The notes: generated by a model from the sequence alone, not told the origin. Shown: positions 29,263 to 39,109, counted from the stretch's first letter. The stretch: DNA of 64,000 nucleotides from AP-15 sp963698995 (GCA_963698995.1 CAVOTD010000010.1:171140-235139); one strand, 5' to 3'. Numbers and translations are program-made.

Positions 29263-30596
29263 ATGACGACAGCCGAAATCTCCGCGCCTGCGGTTTCTGA
29301 CGTCGACCAGCGCTCACAACTGCGGCGGGCGGTAATCACCAGTACGATCGGCACGACGATCGAGTGGTACGATTTCCCGCTGTACAGCACGGTAACTGGC
29401 CTAGTCTTCGGCAAACTCTACCTTCTGCGATCCGACCCGTTGATCGCGACGATGCAGGCCTATGCAATATTCTTCGTCGGCTTTGTCGTCCGACCGATCG
29501 ACGCCTTATCTTCGGCCATTACGGCGATCGGATAGGGCGCAAGGCAGCTCTGATCGCGACCTGCTGTTGACCGGCCTCGCCACCTTTGCGGTCGCCTTGG
29601 TGCCTAGTTACGCGCAGATCGGCGTGTGGGGCGCCATCATCATGATCCTACCGCGCTTCGTCCAGGGGGATCGGTGTCGGCGGCGAATGGGGCGGATCGG
29701 TGTTGCTGGCGATGGAATGGGCGAAAACCAACGCGCATCGGGGCTTCGTCGCCTCTTGGCCGCAATTCGGCGCGCGGGCGGGGCTGTTTCTGGCAAATAT
29801 CGCGGTGTTGTTCTTCAGCTGGCTTTCCGGCGATGAGTTTTTGAGCTGGGGGTGGCGTATCCCGTTCTTCCTCAGCATCATCATGGCCGGGATTGGGCTA
29901 TACATCCGGCTCGGCATATTCGAGACGCCGGTCTTCTCACGCATCCTCGCCGCAGAGCGGACGGCGCGCGCGCCATCGATCGAGGTCTTCAAGCGACAGC
30001 CGAAGGAAGTCATTTTGACGGCCCTCGCGCGGATGGCGGAGCAAGCGCCCGGCTACGTCTACACAGCATATATCTTCACCTTTGGCACCGTGGTGCTGGG
30101 GGCCTCGCGCGATTTTCTGCTGACCGCGCTGATCGTTTGCACGGCGTTGGGTTTTCTCTGGGTCCCGATCGCCGGGCATCTGTCCGACCGCATCGGCCGC
30201 CGGCGCATGTATATGATTGGCGCCTGTTTCAGCGGGCTGTTCGGCTTTTTTTACTTCTGGCTGCTCGGCAGCGGCTCGCCCGGCCTGATCTTCCTCGCAA
30301 TTCCGTTGTCGTTGCTGCCGATTATGACTTTGTACGGCCCGCAAGCGGCATTGATCGCCGAATCGTTTGAGCCGCGCTTGCGCTATAGCGGCGCCGGGCT
30401 CGGCTACCAGCTCGCCTCGATCATCGCCGGGGATCCGGCGCCGTTCATCGCCGCGGCATTGTTCGCCGCCTTTCACTCGGGCTATGCGATTGCTTTCTAC
30501 ATCCTCGGCTGCGGCGTGATCAGCATCATCGCGGCGCTGCTGCTGAAGGACCACACGAACAGAAATATCGACGAGGTCGATGTGAGCCCGCTCTAG
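29263..30596 (+). pseudogene. MHS-type MFS permease, second copy, three frameshifts
   Basis: This is a paralogue of the permease at 18.2 kb, with GTTIEWYDFPLYS near the start, a GGGAGGA site, and the same end region (GPQAALIAESF, YSGAGLGYQLASIIAG). The frame changes near 29505, 29560 and 29675, all within the first third, around motif A and the GEWGG segment. From about 29700 to the stop it is open. If the indels are real the gene is dead; if they are errors it would be a normal 440-residue symporter. It lies directly upstream of a third copy. Confidence 0.75.
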
Positions 30597-30649
30597 GATC
30601 GGCGCCGAGCGGGCATCTTCCACAATCGCCCGAAAGCAGGGGGAAACCG

Positions 30650-32000
30650 ATGACGGCAACCGAAATCGCCGCGTCCGCCCTTTCCGCAACCGAGCACAGC
30701 AGGGAACTGCGCCGCGCCGTGGTCGCGAGTACCGTGGGGACGGTAATCTAGGCCTACGATTTCCTGCTCTACGTTCTCGTCGCCCCGCTGGTCTTCGCGC
30801 AACTTTATTTCCCGGCTTCCGACCCGCTGGTCGGGACATTACAGGCCTTCGGCATCTACGCCGTCGGGTTTATCGCCCGCCCGCTCGGGGCGGCGCTGTT
30901 CGGCCATTACGGCGACCGCATCGGACGCAAGACGACGTTGATTGCGACTTTGCTGTTGACGGGCCTCTCGACCTTCGCCGTCGGCTTCGTCCCGGGCTTT
31001 GCCTCGATCGGCATCTGGGGTGCGGTCATTCTGACCATCGTCCGCTTCATTCAGGGTCTCGGCATCGGCGGCGAATGGGGCGGCGCGACCTTGATGGCGA
31101 TGGAGTGGGCACGAACGAACGCCCATCGCGGCTTCATCACCGCCTGGCCGGGATGGGGCGGGCCGGCCGGATTGTTCTTCGCCAACCTCGCGGTGCTGGC
31201 TTTCAGCGCAATATCGGGCGATCAGTTTCTAACATGGGGATGGCGCATCCCGTTCTGGCTCTCGATCGTCCTGGTCGGGATCGGGCTCTACATCCGCCTC
31301 GGTCTCTTCGAGACGCCGGTTTTCGCGCGAATTCTGGAACAACGCCTCGTCGAACGCACGCCGTGATCGAAGTGATCAAACGGCAGCCGAAGGAGATCAT
31401 CCTGACGGCGCTGGCGTGGATGGCGAAGCAAGGTCCGTTCTATGTCTATGCCGCCTTCCTGTTCACTTACGGGACGACCGTATTGCACAGTTCGCGAGAC
31501 CTGTTGTTGAGCGCCCTGCTGACGGCCACCGCGCTGTCGGCAGTAACGATCCCGTTGTCGGGGCACATCTCCGATCGCATCGGTCGCAAGCGGATGTATC
31601 TGATCGGGGCAGTCGCGACAGGGCTGTTCGGCTTCGTCTATTTGCAATGATGAACACCGCGAGCCCCGGCGTGATCTTCCTCGCCGTCGTGCTGTCCTTC
31701 ATTCCGCACGATATGATGTATGGCCCGCAGGCCGCATTGATCGCCGAATGCTTTACCCCCGCGGCTGCGCTACAGCGGTGCTTCGCTTGTCTATCATTTG
31801 TCTTCGTGCTGGCCGGCGGACCTGCGCCGTTGATTGCGACGGCGCTTCTCGCCGCTTACGGCTCGGGCTACGTGATCGCGCTCTACGTCCTGTTCTGCGC
31901 GGCGGTCAGCGTCACTGCCACGTCTTTTCTGCCGGATTACACCAACCGCGACATATCGCAGGAGCATGAGATCCGGTCCGCGACATCGACGGCCGCTTAG
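30650..32000 (+). pseudogene. MHS-type MFS permease, third copy, nonsense codon and frameshifts
   Basis: This third paralogue starts at an ATG and is interrupted at codon 34 by TAG at 30749-30751. The stop sits exactly in the family motif GTTIEWYDF, which here reads GTVI-stop-AYDF, so two adjacent conserved residues are changed by substitution, not by an indel. Further frame changes occur near 31365, 31650 and 31765, the last removing the YSGASIGY stretch. The remaining sequence is clearly MHS symporter (GHYGDRIGRK, SDRIGRKRMYLIG). Because of the substitution lesions I regard this as a true pseudogene. Confidence 0.85.
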
Positions 32001-32021
32001 GGTTGAACCGCCAGGCTGAGG

Positions 32022-32294
32022 CTATTTCGTGTCGCAGGGGCCGAGATAGCGGCCGGTTATCCGTCCCGGCGTATCGACGGGCTGTCCGTTGGGGCCGGGA
32101 ACCCGCGCTGTGAGTGTCGTCTCCATTGTATCGCCGGCGTAGCGCGCCGACCCGGCGGACTGGATCGGGCCGCGCGGCGAGTTGCAGGTCATTACCCAGG
32201 TGACCGTTCCGCCGTTGCGCTGCATTTTGTCGAGCCGGCATTGCGCCTCCGCCGGGATAGGGTTGCCGGCATCGATGCAGGCAGTCCGTATCAT
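32022..32294 (-). CDS. DUF3617-type small protein, N-terminally short
   Basis: The 90-residue protein matches the C-terminal two thirds of DUF3617 periplasmic proteins: CIDAGNP, CRLDKMQRNGGTVTWVMTC, a YAGDTMETTL stretch and the closing GRYLGPC. DUF3617 proteins normally carry a signal peptide and about 60 more residues. Here an in-frame TGA lies ten codons upstream of the chosen Met and no signal sequence is present. It may be a truncated remnant or read from a different start. Function of the family is not established. Confidence 0.55.
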   Translation of the reverse strand: MIRTACIDAGNPIPAEAQCRLDKMQRNGGTVTWVMTCNSPRGPIQSAGSARYAGDTMETTLTARVPGPNGQPVDTPGRITGRYLGPCDTK

Positions 32295-32424
32295 ATCCGG
32301 AGTGCCGCCCGGATGCTCATTTCAGCCTCCTTGGTTCCCTTCCGCGAACACCCAAAGCGCAATCGCATTCCTGCCGCGCTTGGAGGCCCTGGCCAATCGC
32401 CTCGTAGACCCGTAGCTTACTGGA

Positions 32425-33027
32425 ATGTTCACCGGCATTATCACCGACCTCGGGCGGGTCAAGCGGCTGCGCCGCGCCGCGCTCGTTGATTTGACGATCG
32501 CCACGGCTTACGACACTTCCGCGATTCCGCTCGGTGCCTCGATCGCGTGTAGCGGGGCGTGCCTTACAGTGGTGGCGGTCGCGCCCGGGGAATTCTCGGT
32601 CCAGGCCTCGGCCGAGACCCTGGCCTGCACGACGCTCGGGGAATGGGAAGAGGGCACGCCGGTCAATCTTGAAAGGCCGTTGCGGGTCGGCGACGAACTC
32701 GGCGGGCATCTGGTTTCCGGTCATGTCGACGGCATTGCGCAGATCGTAGAGCGCCGGCCGGAAGCGGAATCCGTCCGCTTCGTCTTCGACGGGCCCAATA
32801 CTCTGGCGCCGTTTATCGCTCCGAAGGGCTCGGTCGCGCTCGACGGGGTAAGTCTCACCGTAAACGAGGTGTCGGGGACCCGTTTCGGGGTCAACATCAT
32901 TCCTCATACCTTGGCATGCACCAACTTTGGTGCGACGCTGCCCGGGCAGCGGATGAACCTCGAAATCGATCCGATCGCCCGCTATGTCGCCAGGCTTCTC
33001 GGCTCGCGCCGAAATGGTGTGCCATGA
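32425..33027 (+). CDS. ribE: Riboflavin synthase alpha subunit
   Basis: RibE dismutates two molecules of 6,7-dimethyl-8-ribityllumazine to riboflavin. The 200-residue chain has the two lumazine-binding repeats: MFTGIITDLG with CSGACLTVV and the end of barrel 1 near residue 95, then HLVSGHVDGIAQI with LDGVSLTVNEV in barrel 2. The N-terminal MFTGII is the classical start of the enzyme. The stop overlaps the ribH start (ATGA). I see no FMN riboswitch in the 130 bases upstream. ribD and ribBA, commonly found beside it, are not here. Confidence 0.95.
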   Translation: MFTGIITDLGRVKRLRRAALVDLTIATAYDTSAIPLGASIACSGACLTVVAVAPGEFSVQASAETLACTTLGEWEEGTPVNLERPLRVGDELGGHLVSGHVDGIAQIVERRPEAESVRFVFDGPNTLAPFIAPKGSVALDGVSLTVNEVSGTRFGVNIIPHTLACTNFGATLPGQRMNLEIDPIARYVARLLGSRRNGVP

Positions 33028-33518
33028 TCCGACCGCCCCACATTCTCCTCGTCGAAGCGCCCTATTACGCCCATATCGCCACTCAACTCCGGCGCGGCGC
33101 CGAGCGCGCGCTGGCGGCGGTCGGTGCCAGCCACGAGATCATCTCGGTGCCCGGAGCATTTGAAATTCCGGCGGCGCTCGGATTGGTTGCGCGGACCACC
33201 GATCGGTTCGATGGCTTTGTCGCGCTCGGCTGCGTGATCAGGGGCGAGACAACGCACTACGACCACATCTGCGCCGAAAGCGCGCGTGGGCTCCAGGATT
33301 TGGCATCCCGCGACGGGCTCGCCATCGGTTACGGGATTTTGACGGTGGAGAATGAGGCCCAGGCACTCGCTCGCGCTTCGGCGGAGCACCGGGACAAGGG
33401 CGGCGAAGCGGTGCGCGCCTGCCTGGCGTTAGTGGACCTGAAGCGCCGCCTCGCTGGGGAGGAAGATGAGCACACCGATAGAGCCGCCGCCCGTCGGTCA
33501 GCGACCGGCGCCGAGTGA
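33024..33518 (+). CDS. ribH: 6,7-dimethyl-8-ribityllumazine synthase
   Basis: RibH condenses the ribityl-pyrimidine with dihydroxybutanone phosphate to the lumazine used by RibE. The 164-residue protein has the substrate-site strands VPGAFEIPAALG and ALGCVIRGETTHYDHI, with the catalytic His in HYDHI, and GILTVENEAQA. It starts on the ATG that overlaps the ribE stop. Its C-terminal tail, rich in Arg and Ala, overlaps nusB by 53 bases in another frame. Such a long overlap suggests the tail is an extension beyond the ordinary RibH end (about 150 residues). Confidence 0.95.
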   Translation: MIRPPHILLVEAPYYAHIATQLRRGAERALAAVGASHEIISVPGAFEIPAALGLVARTTDRFDGFVALGCVIRGETTHYDHICAESARGLQDLASRDGLAIGYGILTVENEAQALARASAEHRDKGGEAVRACLALVDLKRRLAGEEDEHTDRAAARRSATGAE

Positions 33519-34023
33519 GGTCGGCCCCGGCAACCCGCGGGGTGGCAGCCGCCGGCGCAGCGTCGCCCGGCTCGCGGCAGTGCAAGCGCTTTACCAGATC
33601 GAGCTGAACCGAGGGGTCGACCCCGAAGCGGTGGTTCGCGAGTTTGCTCGTCACCGCTTTGGACACGAAATCGACGGCGACCAGTACGGCGAGGCCGATC
33701 CCGCTTTGTTCGCCGATATCGTCCGCGGCGTAACGGCCAATCTGGAGCGGCTGGACGCGACGATTTCGGAAGTCTTGACCGCGGAATGGCCTTTGCCGAG
33801 GCTCGATTCGGTGCTGCGCGCGATCCTCCGCGCCGGTGCTTACGAGCTGGCGCACTGCCGTGATGTGCCGCCGCGGGTTTCGATCAGCGAATACACAGCT
33901 GTTGCCCACGCGTTTTTCGTTGGCAAGGAGCCGGGCCTAGCCAACGGCGTGCTCGACACTCTCGGGCGCGCGTTGCGAGCCGCGAGAAATGTAGCCGTCG
34001 ATGGCCGCGGACGAGCTTGGTGA
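33466..34023 (+). CDS. nusB: Transcription antitermination factor NusB
   Basis: NusB binds boxA RNA with S10 and supports rRNA antitermination. The 185-residue chain has an Arg/Pro-rich, probably disordered N-terminal tail of about 30 residues. The helical domain follows: RLAAVQALYQIEL, LFADIVRGV, RLDSVLRAILRAGAYEL, VPPRVSISEYTAVA, and KEPGLANGVLD. The start codon has a GAGGAAG site inside ribH. It overlaps thiL by 23 bases. Order ribH-nusB-thiL is the standard alphaproteobacterial one. Confidence 0.95.
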   Translation: MSTPIEPPPVGQRPAPSEVGPGNPRGGSRRRSVARLAAVQALYQIELNRGVDPEAVVREFARHRFGHEIDGDQYGEADPALFADIVRGVTANLERLDATISEVLTAEWPLPRLDSVLRAILRAGAYELAHCRDVPPRVSISEYTAVAHAFFVGKEPGLANGVLDTLGRALRAARNVAVDGRGRAW

Positions 34024-34981
34024 ATTCGAACGGATCAAGCGCTTTTTTGCGCCCCTCGCCGGGCCGGGCGGGCTCGGGTTGCTCGACGACGCGGCGCTCC
34101 TCGATTGCCAGGCAGGACAGCGCCTCGTCGTGACCGCCGACGCGCTCGTCGCCGGTGTGCATTATTTGCCGACCGACCCGCCGGAACGGGTCGCGCGCAA
34201 GTTGCTGCGGGTCAACCTGTCGGATCTCGCAGCAATGGGAGCGCGGCCCTTGCATTATGTCCTCACGACGGCGCTGCCGCCCGAACTCGGGGCGGAGTGG
34301 CTCGCCCGCTTTGCTGTGGGGCTCGGCGAAGACCAGCGACAGTTCGGGATCGACCTGTTGGGCGGCGACTCGGTCGCCACCGCCGGTCCGGCGGTCCTGT
34401 CGCTAACCGCCATCGGCGAGGTCGCAGCGGGGAAGGAGGTCCGGCGCAGCGGCGCCGAGCCCGGCGATATCGTCTGGGTTTCCGGCACGATCGGCGATGC
34501 CTTTCTCGGGCTGACTGTATTGCACGGGGCCTATTCCGAGCTCGCGCCGGAACATCGCGATTACCTGACCCGCCGCTTCCAAATCCCCGATCCGCGCACC
34601 GAACTCGGCCCTCTGTTGTCCGGCGTCGCGCACGCAATGATCGATGTCTCCGACGGTCTTCTCGCCGACCTCGGTCATATTTGCGAGACCTCGCAGGTCG
34701 CCGCCGTCGTCGAGTTGGAACGGATGCCGCTATCGTCGGCGGCTCGGGTCATCGTCGAGGGCGATCCGGGCATTTGCCGCCGACTCGCCGTCGGCGGGGA
34801 CGATTATGAGCTGCTCTTCACGACCTCAGCCGATGCCGCGGATGCTATCGCCAACTTGTCCTATCGCGTCGCGGTTCCGATCGCGGCGGTTGGCACGGTC
34901 GAGGTCGGTGCGGGGGTTCGGCTCGTCGATGCCGTCGGCCGGGAAATTCCGGTCGAAGGCACCGGTTACCGCCACTTCTGA
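34001..34981 (+). CDS. thiL: Thiamine-monophosphate kinase
   Basis: ThiL phosphorylates thiamine monophosphate to the active diphosphate, using ATP and Mg2+. The 326-residue enzyme shows the family order: GEFERIKRFFAPL, GLLDDAALL with acidic metal ligands, VTADALVAGVHYL, RVNLSDLAAMGA, LGGDS, MIDVSDGLLADLGH and VGGDDYELLF. Length and motifs are complete. It is the last gene of the ribE-ribH-nusB-thiL unit. The 270 bases before hppA contain no further ORF I can support; they should hold the hppA promoter. Confidence 0.95.
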   Translation: MAADELGEFERIKRFFAPLAGPGGLGLLDDAALLDCQAGQRLVVTADALVAGVHYLPTDPPERVARKLLRVNLSDLAAMGARPLHYVLTTALPPELGAEWLARFAVGLGEDQRQFGIDLLGGDSVATAGPAVLSLTAIGEVAAGKEVRRSGAEPGDIVWVSGTIGDAFLGLTVLHGAYSELAPEHRDYLTRRFQIPDPRTELGPLLSGVAHAMIDVSDGLLADLGHICETSQVAAVVELERMPLSSAARVIVEGDPGICRRLAVGGDDYELLFTTSADAADAIANLSYRVAVPIAAVGTVEVGAGVRLVDAVGREIPVEGTGYRHF

Positions 34982-35251
34982 GCGGAGGATCGTCGCGGCC
35001 CAGGTGACCTGGGCGCGCGGTCTGCGGCCGCTCCCGAACGCAATGCGAAGCAACGCGGCGCGCAAAGGCCGAGTGAGGCCGCGACATGCGCCACCGGCGG
35101 TAGTTAACGTTGCGCCACGAACTGCAAGTAGTGTCGATATCACAGTGTCGTTGCCTGTCGACCGCTCTTCTGGCATGTTCCGCGGCCTGACCTGCTTGCG
35201 CCGCGCCGGGCAAGGCGAGGGCAGGCGTTTTTATTTCTGGGGACTTTCCGA

Positions 35252-37363
35252 ATGTCTTCTGCATACTTCCTGGTCATAGCGTGTGGCGTGCTGGCCTTGG
35301 CCTATGGCTGGTTCACCAGCCGGCAGGTACTGACCGCCAATGCCGGCTCTGCCCGAATGCAGGAGATCTCGGGCGCCGTCCAGGTCGGTGCCCGCGCCTA
35401 TCTCAATCGCCAATACCGCACAATTGGGGCAGTCGGGGTTGTCGTCCTCGTCGTGCTCGGCGTCACGCTCGGACTGCGCGTGGCGGTCGGCTATCTGATC
35501 GGGGCGGTGCTGTCGGGGGCGGCCGGCTATGTCGGGATGAACGTCTCGGTGCGCGCCAACGTGCGCACGGCGCAAGCCGCGCGCAGCGGTCTCAAAGCCG
35601 GGCTCGCCATCGCCTTCAAAGCCGGCGCGGTCACCGGTTTATTGGTGGTCGGGTTGGGTCTGCTCGGGGTCGGGATCTACTATTTCATTCTGCGCGCGAC
35701 GACGCCGGGGGAGGATCTGCGCCCGGTACTCGAGGCTATGGTCGGGCTGAGTTTTGGTGCCTCGCTGATCTCGATCTTTGCCCGGCTGGGCGGCGGGATC
35801 TTCACCAAGGGCGCCGATGTCGGCGCCGATCTCGTTGGCAAGGTCGAAGCCGGCATCCCGGAGGACGACCCGCGCAACCCCGCCGTTATCGCCGACAATG
35901 TCGGCGATAACGTCGGCGACTGCGCCGGCATGGCGGCGGATTTGTTCGAGACTTATGCCGTGACGATCGTCGCGACGATGCTGCTCGCCGCGATCTTTTT
36001 CGCACCCCCTGTGGTCTCGTCGGAGCTGCGGGACAAGATGCTGCTGCTGCCTCTAGCGATCGGCGCGGTATGTATTGCAACCTCCGTGATCGGCACCTTC
36101 TTCGTTCGACTGGGCGCCGATAACGGCATCATGAAGGCGCTCTATAAGGGGCTTGTCGCGACCGGATTATTGTCGATCGGCGCCATCGCGCTCGTCATCT
36201 ACTGGCTGATCGGTTTCGCCGACCCGCTGCCGATGAGTGTAAGCGCGTCGGTGACGGGACTTGGATTGTGGCTATGCGCAATCGTCGGTCTGGGGGTTAC
36301 CGGCTTCATCGTTTGGATCACCGAGTACTATACCGCGACCAACTATCGCCCGGTGCGCAGCATTGCGCGCAGCTCGACCACGGGACACGGCACCAACGTC
36401 ATCCAGGGCCTCGCGGTTTCGATGGAGGCGACGGCGTTGCCGGTGATCGTGATCTGCGTCGGGATTATCCTGTCGTTCCTGATTGCCGGTCTCTTCGGAA
36501 TCGCGATAGCGGCGACGACGATGCTGGCGCTCGCCGGCATGATCGTCGCGCTCGATGCCTATGGGCCGGTTACCGACAATGCCGGCGGCATTGCCGAGAT
36601 GGCCGATCTGCCGCGTGAGGTACGCCGCACGACCGACGCGCTCGATGCCGTCGGCAATACGACCAAGGCAGTGACCAAAGGCTATGCGATCGGCTCTGCC
36701 GGGCTGGCCTCGCTGGTGCTGTTCGCCGCCTACACCGAGGATCTCAAACACTATTTCCCCAATCTCGAGGTGCGCTTTGTACTGCAGGACCCGTACGTCG
36801 TGATCGGGCTGTTTATCGGTGGATTGTTGCCCTACCTGTTCGCCTCGATGGGCATGACGGCGGTGGGACGGGCGGCGGCGGCGGTCGTCATCGAGGTCCG
36901 GCGCCAGTTTCGCGAGATCCCCGGCATCATGGAGGGCAACGCGAAGCCCGATTACGGGCTCGCCGTCGACATGCTGACCCGCGCGGCGATCCGTGAGATG
37001 ATCGTGCCGTCTCTGCTTCCGGTCGTGGCGCCGATCGCGTTGTGGATCGTGATCGCGATCATAGCCGGACGAGCGGCGGCCTTCAGCGCGCTCGGGGCGA
37101 TGCTGCTCGGCACCATCGTGACCGGGATTTTTGTCGCCATATCGATGACCTCGGGCGGCGGCGCCTGGGACAACGCAAAGAAGTATATCGAAGAAGGCCA
37201 TCACGGCGGCAAGGGTTCCGAGCCTCACAAGGCCGCGGTGACCGGGGACACGGTAGGCGATCCCTACAAGGATACCGCCGGGCCCGCGATAAACCCGATG
37301 ATCAAGATCACCAATATCGTCGCGCTGTTGCTGCTGGCGATTCTCGCCAGATGGGCGAACTGA
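35252..37363 (+). CDS. hppA: Membrane-bound proton-translocating pyrophosphatase
   Basis: The 703-residue integral membrane enzyme couples PPi hydrolysis to proton export, saving ATP. The PPi/Mg site is visible in GADVGADLVGKVEAGIPEDDPRNP and ADNVGDNVGDCAGMAADLFE, read as consecutive segments at about residues 187-232. The motif GNTTKAVTKG has Lys at the position that is Ala in potassium-dependent enzymes, so this is a K+-independent H+ pump by known family rules. About sixteen membrane helices are expected from the hydrophobic pattern. The ORF is intact over 2.1 kb. Confidence 0.95.
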   Translation: MSSAYFLVIACGVLALAYGWFTSRQVLTANAGSARMQEISGAVQVGARAYLNRQYRTIGAVGVVVLVVLGVTLGLRVAVGYLIGAVLSGAAGYVGMNVSVRANVRTAQAARSGLKAGLAIAFKAGAVTGLLVVGLGLLGVGIYYFILRATTPGEDLRPVLEAMVGLSFGASLISIFARLGGGIFTKGADVGADLVGKVEAGIPEDDPRNPAVIADNVGDNVGDCAGMAADLFETYAVTIVATMLLAAIFFAPPVVSSELRDKMLLLPLAIGAVCIATSVIGTFFVRLGADNGIMKALYKGLVATGLLSIGAIALVIYWLIGFADPLPMSVSASVTGLGLWLCAIVGLGVTGFIVWITEYYTATNYRPVRSIARSSTTGHGTNVIQGLAVSMEATALPVIVICVGIILSFLIAGLFGIAIAATTMLALAGMIVALDAYGPVTDNAGGIAEMADLPREVRRTTDALDAVGNTTKAVTKGYAIGSAGLASLVLFAAYTEDLKHYFPNLEVRFVLQDPYVVIGLFIGGLLPYLFASMGMTAVGRAAAAVVIEVRRQFREIPGIMEGNAKPDYGLAVDMLTRAAIREMIVPSLLPVVAPIALWIVIAIIAGRAAAFSALGAMLLGTIVTGIFVAISMTSGGGAWDNAKKYIEEGHHGGKGSEPHKAAVTGDTVGDPYKDTAGPAINPMIKITNIVALLLLAILARWAN

Positions 37364-37375
37364 TCTCACCCTCCG

Positions 37376-37879
37376 CTAATGGGTGTCGCCGGTCGGCCGC
37401 GGGCCCTGAGGACCGCTGCCGCCCCCGCCGCCGCTGCCCCCGCCGCCGCTGTTGAACTTTCCGAGATTGCCGATCAGCTGTTCAAGAAAGGACAATTCGC
37501 GCCCGGGTGCCGGGGTGGCTCGCGCAACCGGAGTGATCTCCTTCCCGTCCTGCAGGACTTTGTGGTCAACCGCCCTGACGACACCCTGTTGGTCGAAGTT
37601 GACGATATAGACTTGCTGATCGAGCACATCGGGCTCGAAAAAGGCGGTCTGTGCGGTTCGCCGGCTTATATAGTACCAGGACTTGTCATTGTTGAAGACG
37701 CTAACGCTCGACGGCGTGCCGAGCAGCTTGGCGACTTCGTCCTTGGTCGTGGTGCCGGCATGGATCTCGGCCATCTTGTCCGGGCTGGGGAGATTACCGC
37801 GCTGCTCGACCGATGGAGAACAGCCGGCAAGTGCCGCAGCCGCCGCAATGGAAACGAGCGGAAAAGGCAAGCGCCGCAT
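37376..37879 (-). CDS. bamE: Outer membrane assembly lipoprotein BamE (SmpA/OmlA family)
   Basis: BamE is a small lipoprotein of the BAM complex that inserts beta-barrels into the outer membrane. The 167-residue precursor has a signal peptide with lipobox LAGC at about residues 17-20. The fold motif IHAGTTTKDEVAKLLGTPSSVSVF and SWYYISRR follow. The end is unusual: after residue 140 come Ser/Gly runs (GGGGSGGGGG) and a short Pro/Arg tail, probably disordered. It converges with hppA with only 12 bases between stops, and is divergent from the bc1 chaperone gene, the common alphaproteobacterial arrangement. Confidence 0.92.
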   Translation of the reverse strand: MRRLPFPLVSIAAAAALAGCSPSVEQRGNLPSPDKMAEIHAGTTTKDEVAKLLGTPSSVSVFNNDKSWYYISRRTAQTAFFEPDVLDQQVYIVNFDQQGVVRAVDHKVLQDGKEITPVARATPAPGRELSFLEQLIGNLGKFNSGGGGSGGGGGSGPQGPRPTGDTH

Positions 37880-38020
37880 GGGGATACCTCAGAGAGCAAA
37901 CACGGGATCGCGCAAAGGGTGTGCTGTTGAAACTAGTCGGGGCCGCGCCCATTTCCAAAGATACAAGCTTAACCACAGGTCGTTTGTTGTCAACGTCTCC
38001 GAAAGTCGCGAGCGCTCTCG

Positions 38021-38594
38021 GTGATTTCCTTTTCCGATCGAAATCTGGTCAGTGACGCTGCCGATCTTGCATATCGGCGCGTCGTTGGGCACGCTCGGCA
38101 ACCGGTTTTCTTCACCGATTATGGCGTACCGGACACGCTCGACGGACGTTTCGAGCTGATTTGCTTGCACGCGTTCTTGTATCTTCATCGCCTCAAGGCC
38201 GAGCGGCCGCAGGCGAGCCCGCTGTGCCAGAGCTTTTTCGACAGAATGTTCGCCGATTTCGATCGCTCTCTGCGCGAGATGGGTACCGGCGATTTGAGCG
38301 TCGGCAAAGCAGGTGAAGCGGATGACGCGAGCCTTCTACGGCCGAATCCTTGCCTACGAAAAGGGTCTTGCCGGCAATGACGCGCAGCTCGGCGCAGCCG
38401 TTGCCCGAAACCTCTTTGGTACGGTCGCTGGACCCGCGCGGGCCGTCGGCGCGATGACGACCTATATCCGCGATGCGGTCGAAGGCTTGCGTCGCCAGTC
38501 TGCGGCGGAACTCCTTGCGGGGCATGTTTCGTTCGAAGTGCCTCGAGGCGGGCGGCCGACGGCAGCCGCGCGCCAGCCAGAGAAATTGCTATGA
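38021..38594 (+). CDS. Ubiquinol-cytochrome c chaperone family protein, one frameshift near 38310
   Basis: This is a Cbp3/UQCC1-like protein that assists assembly of cytochrome b or the bc1 complex. The conserved core is TDYGVPDTLDGRFELICLHAFLYLHRL, given here as adjoining stretches, then LCQSFFDRMFADFDRSLREMGTGDLSVGK. One extra base near 38310 breaks the frame; the other frame resumes with VKRMTRAFYGRILAYEKGL. The GTG at 38021 is the best start, since an in-frame TAA lies 16 codons upstream. The stop overlaps yceD as ATGA. Total length would be about 190 residues, normal for the family. Confidence 0.85.
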
Positions 38595-39109
38595 ACGAGA
38601 GGGCGTCGGAATTCTCCCGTCCGGTGCAGATCGGTCGACTGGGTGCGGAACCCTTTCGACAGCGAATCGAAGCGACCGCCGAGGAACGGGAAGAATTGGC
38701 GCGACGTTTCGACCTGGTGGTGCTCGATCGACTCGTCGCCGAGGTGGAGCTGCGGCGCCAAAGCGCTGAGGTCGTCCTCCTCGAAGCTCGTTTTGAGGCG
38801 GAGTTCGCACAGTGCTGCGCGGTCACTCTCGACCCGGTGCGCGGTGAAGTCGCGGACTGCTTTTCGCTGGTCTACGGCCCCGCCCCCGACGGAGAGGAGG
38901 AGATCGCGCTCAGCGGTGAGGGACCGGCTTTTGAGGTGTTGCACGGCGAGGCCATCGATGTCGGCGAGGCGGTAGCGCAGGAATTGTCGCTGGCCTTGCC
39001 GGCGTTTCCTCGCCATCCCGACGCGGTGATTGACGATGCGGCAACCGCCGAAACGTTGGCAGGACCCTTCGCCGTGCTGGGGGCTCTGCGCAAGGATGCG
39101 GAGTCCTGA
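38591..39109 (+). CDS. yceD: YceD-family (DUF177) 23S rRNA accumulation protein
   Basis: The 172-residue YceD protein is needed for proper 23S rRNA levels in relatives and is nearly always next to rpmF. The family signature around the Cys pair is present in altered form (QCCAVTLDPVRGEV), followed by an acidic stretch and PAFPRHP near the C-terminus. Alphaproteobacterial members often read CQRCLEPV here, so the first Cys is kept and the spacing slightly altered. It overlaps the chaperone gene by four bases and is followed by rpmF after 130 bases, which may include an internal promoter. Confidence 0.88.
   Translation: MNERASEFSRPVQIGRLGAEPFRQRIEATAEEREELARRFDLVVLDRLVAEVELRRQSAEVVLLEARFEAEFAQCCAVTLDPVRGEVADCFSLVYGPAPDGEEEIALSGEGPAFEVLHGEAIDVGEAVAQELSLALPAFPRHPDAVIDDAATAETLAGPFAVLGALRKDAES

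Noticed and set aside
32295..32424. FMN riboswitch before ribE
   Set aside because: The conserved AGGGT...GCGGG-type RFN helices are not visible in the 130-base leader.
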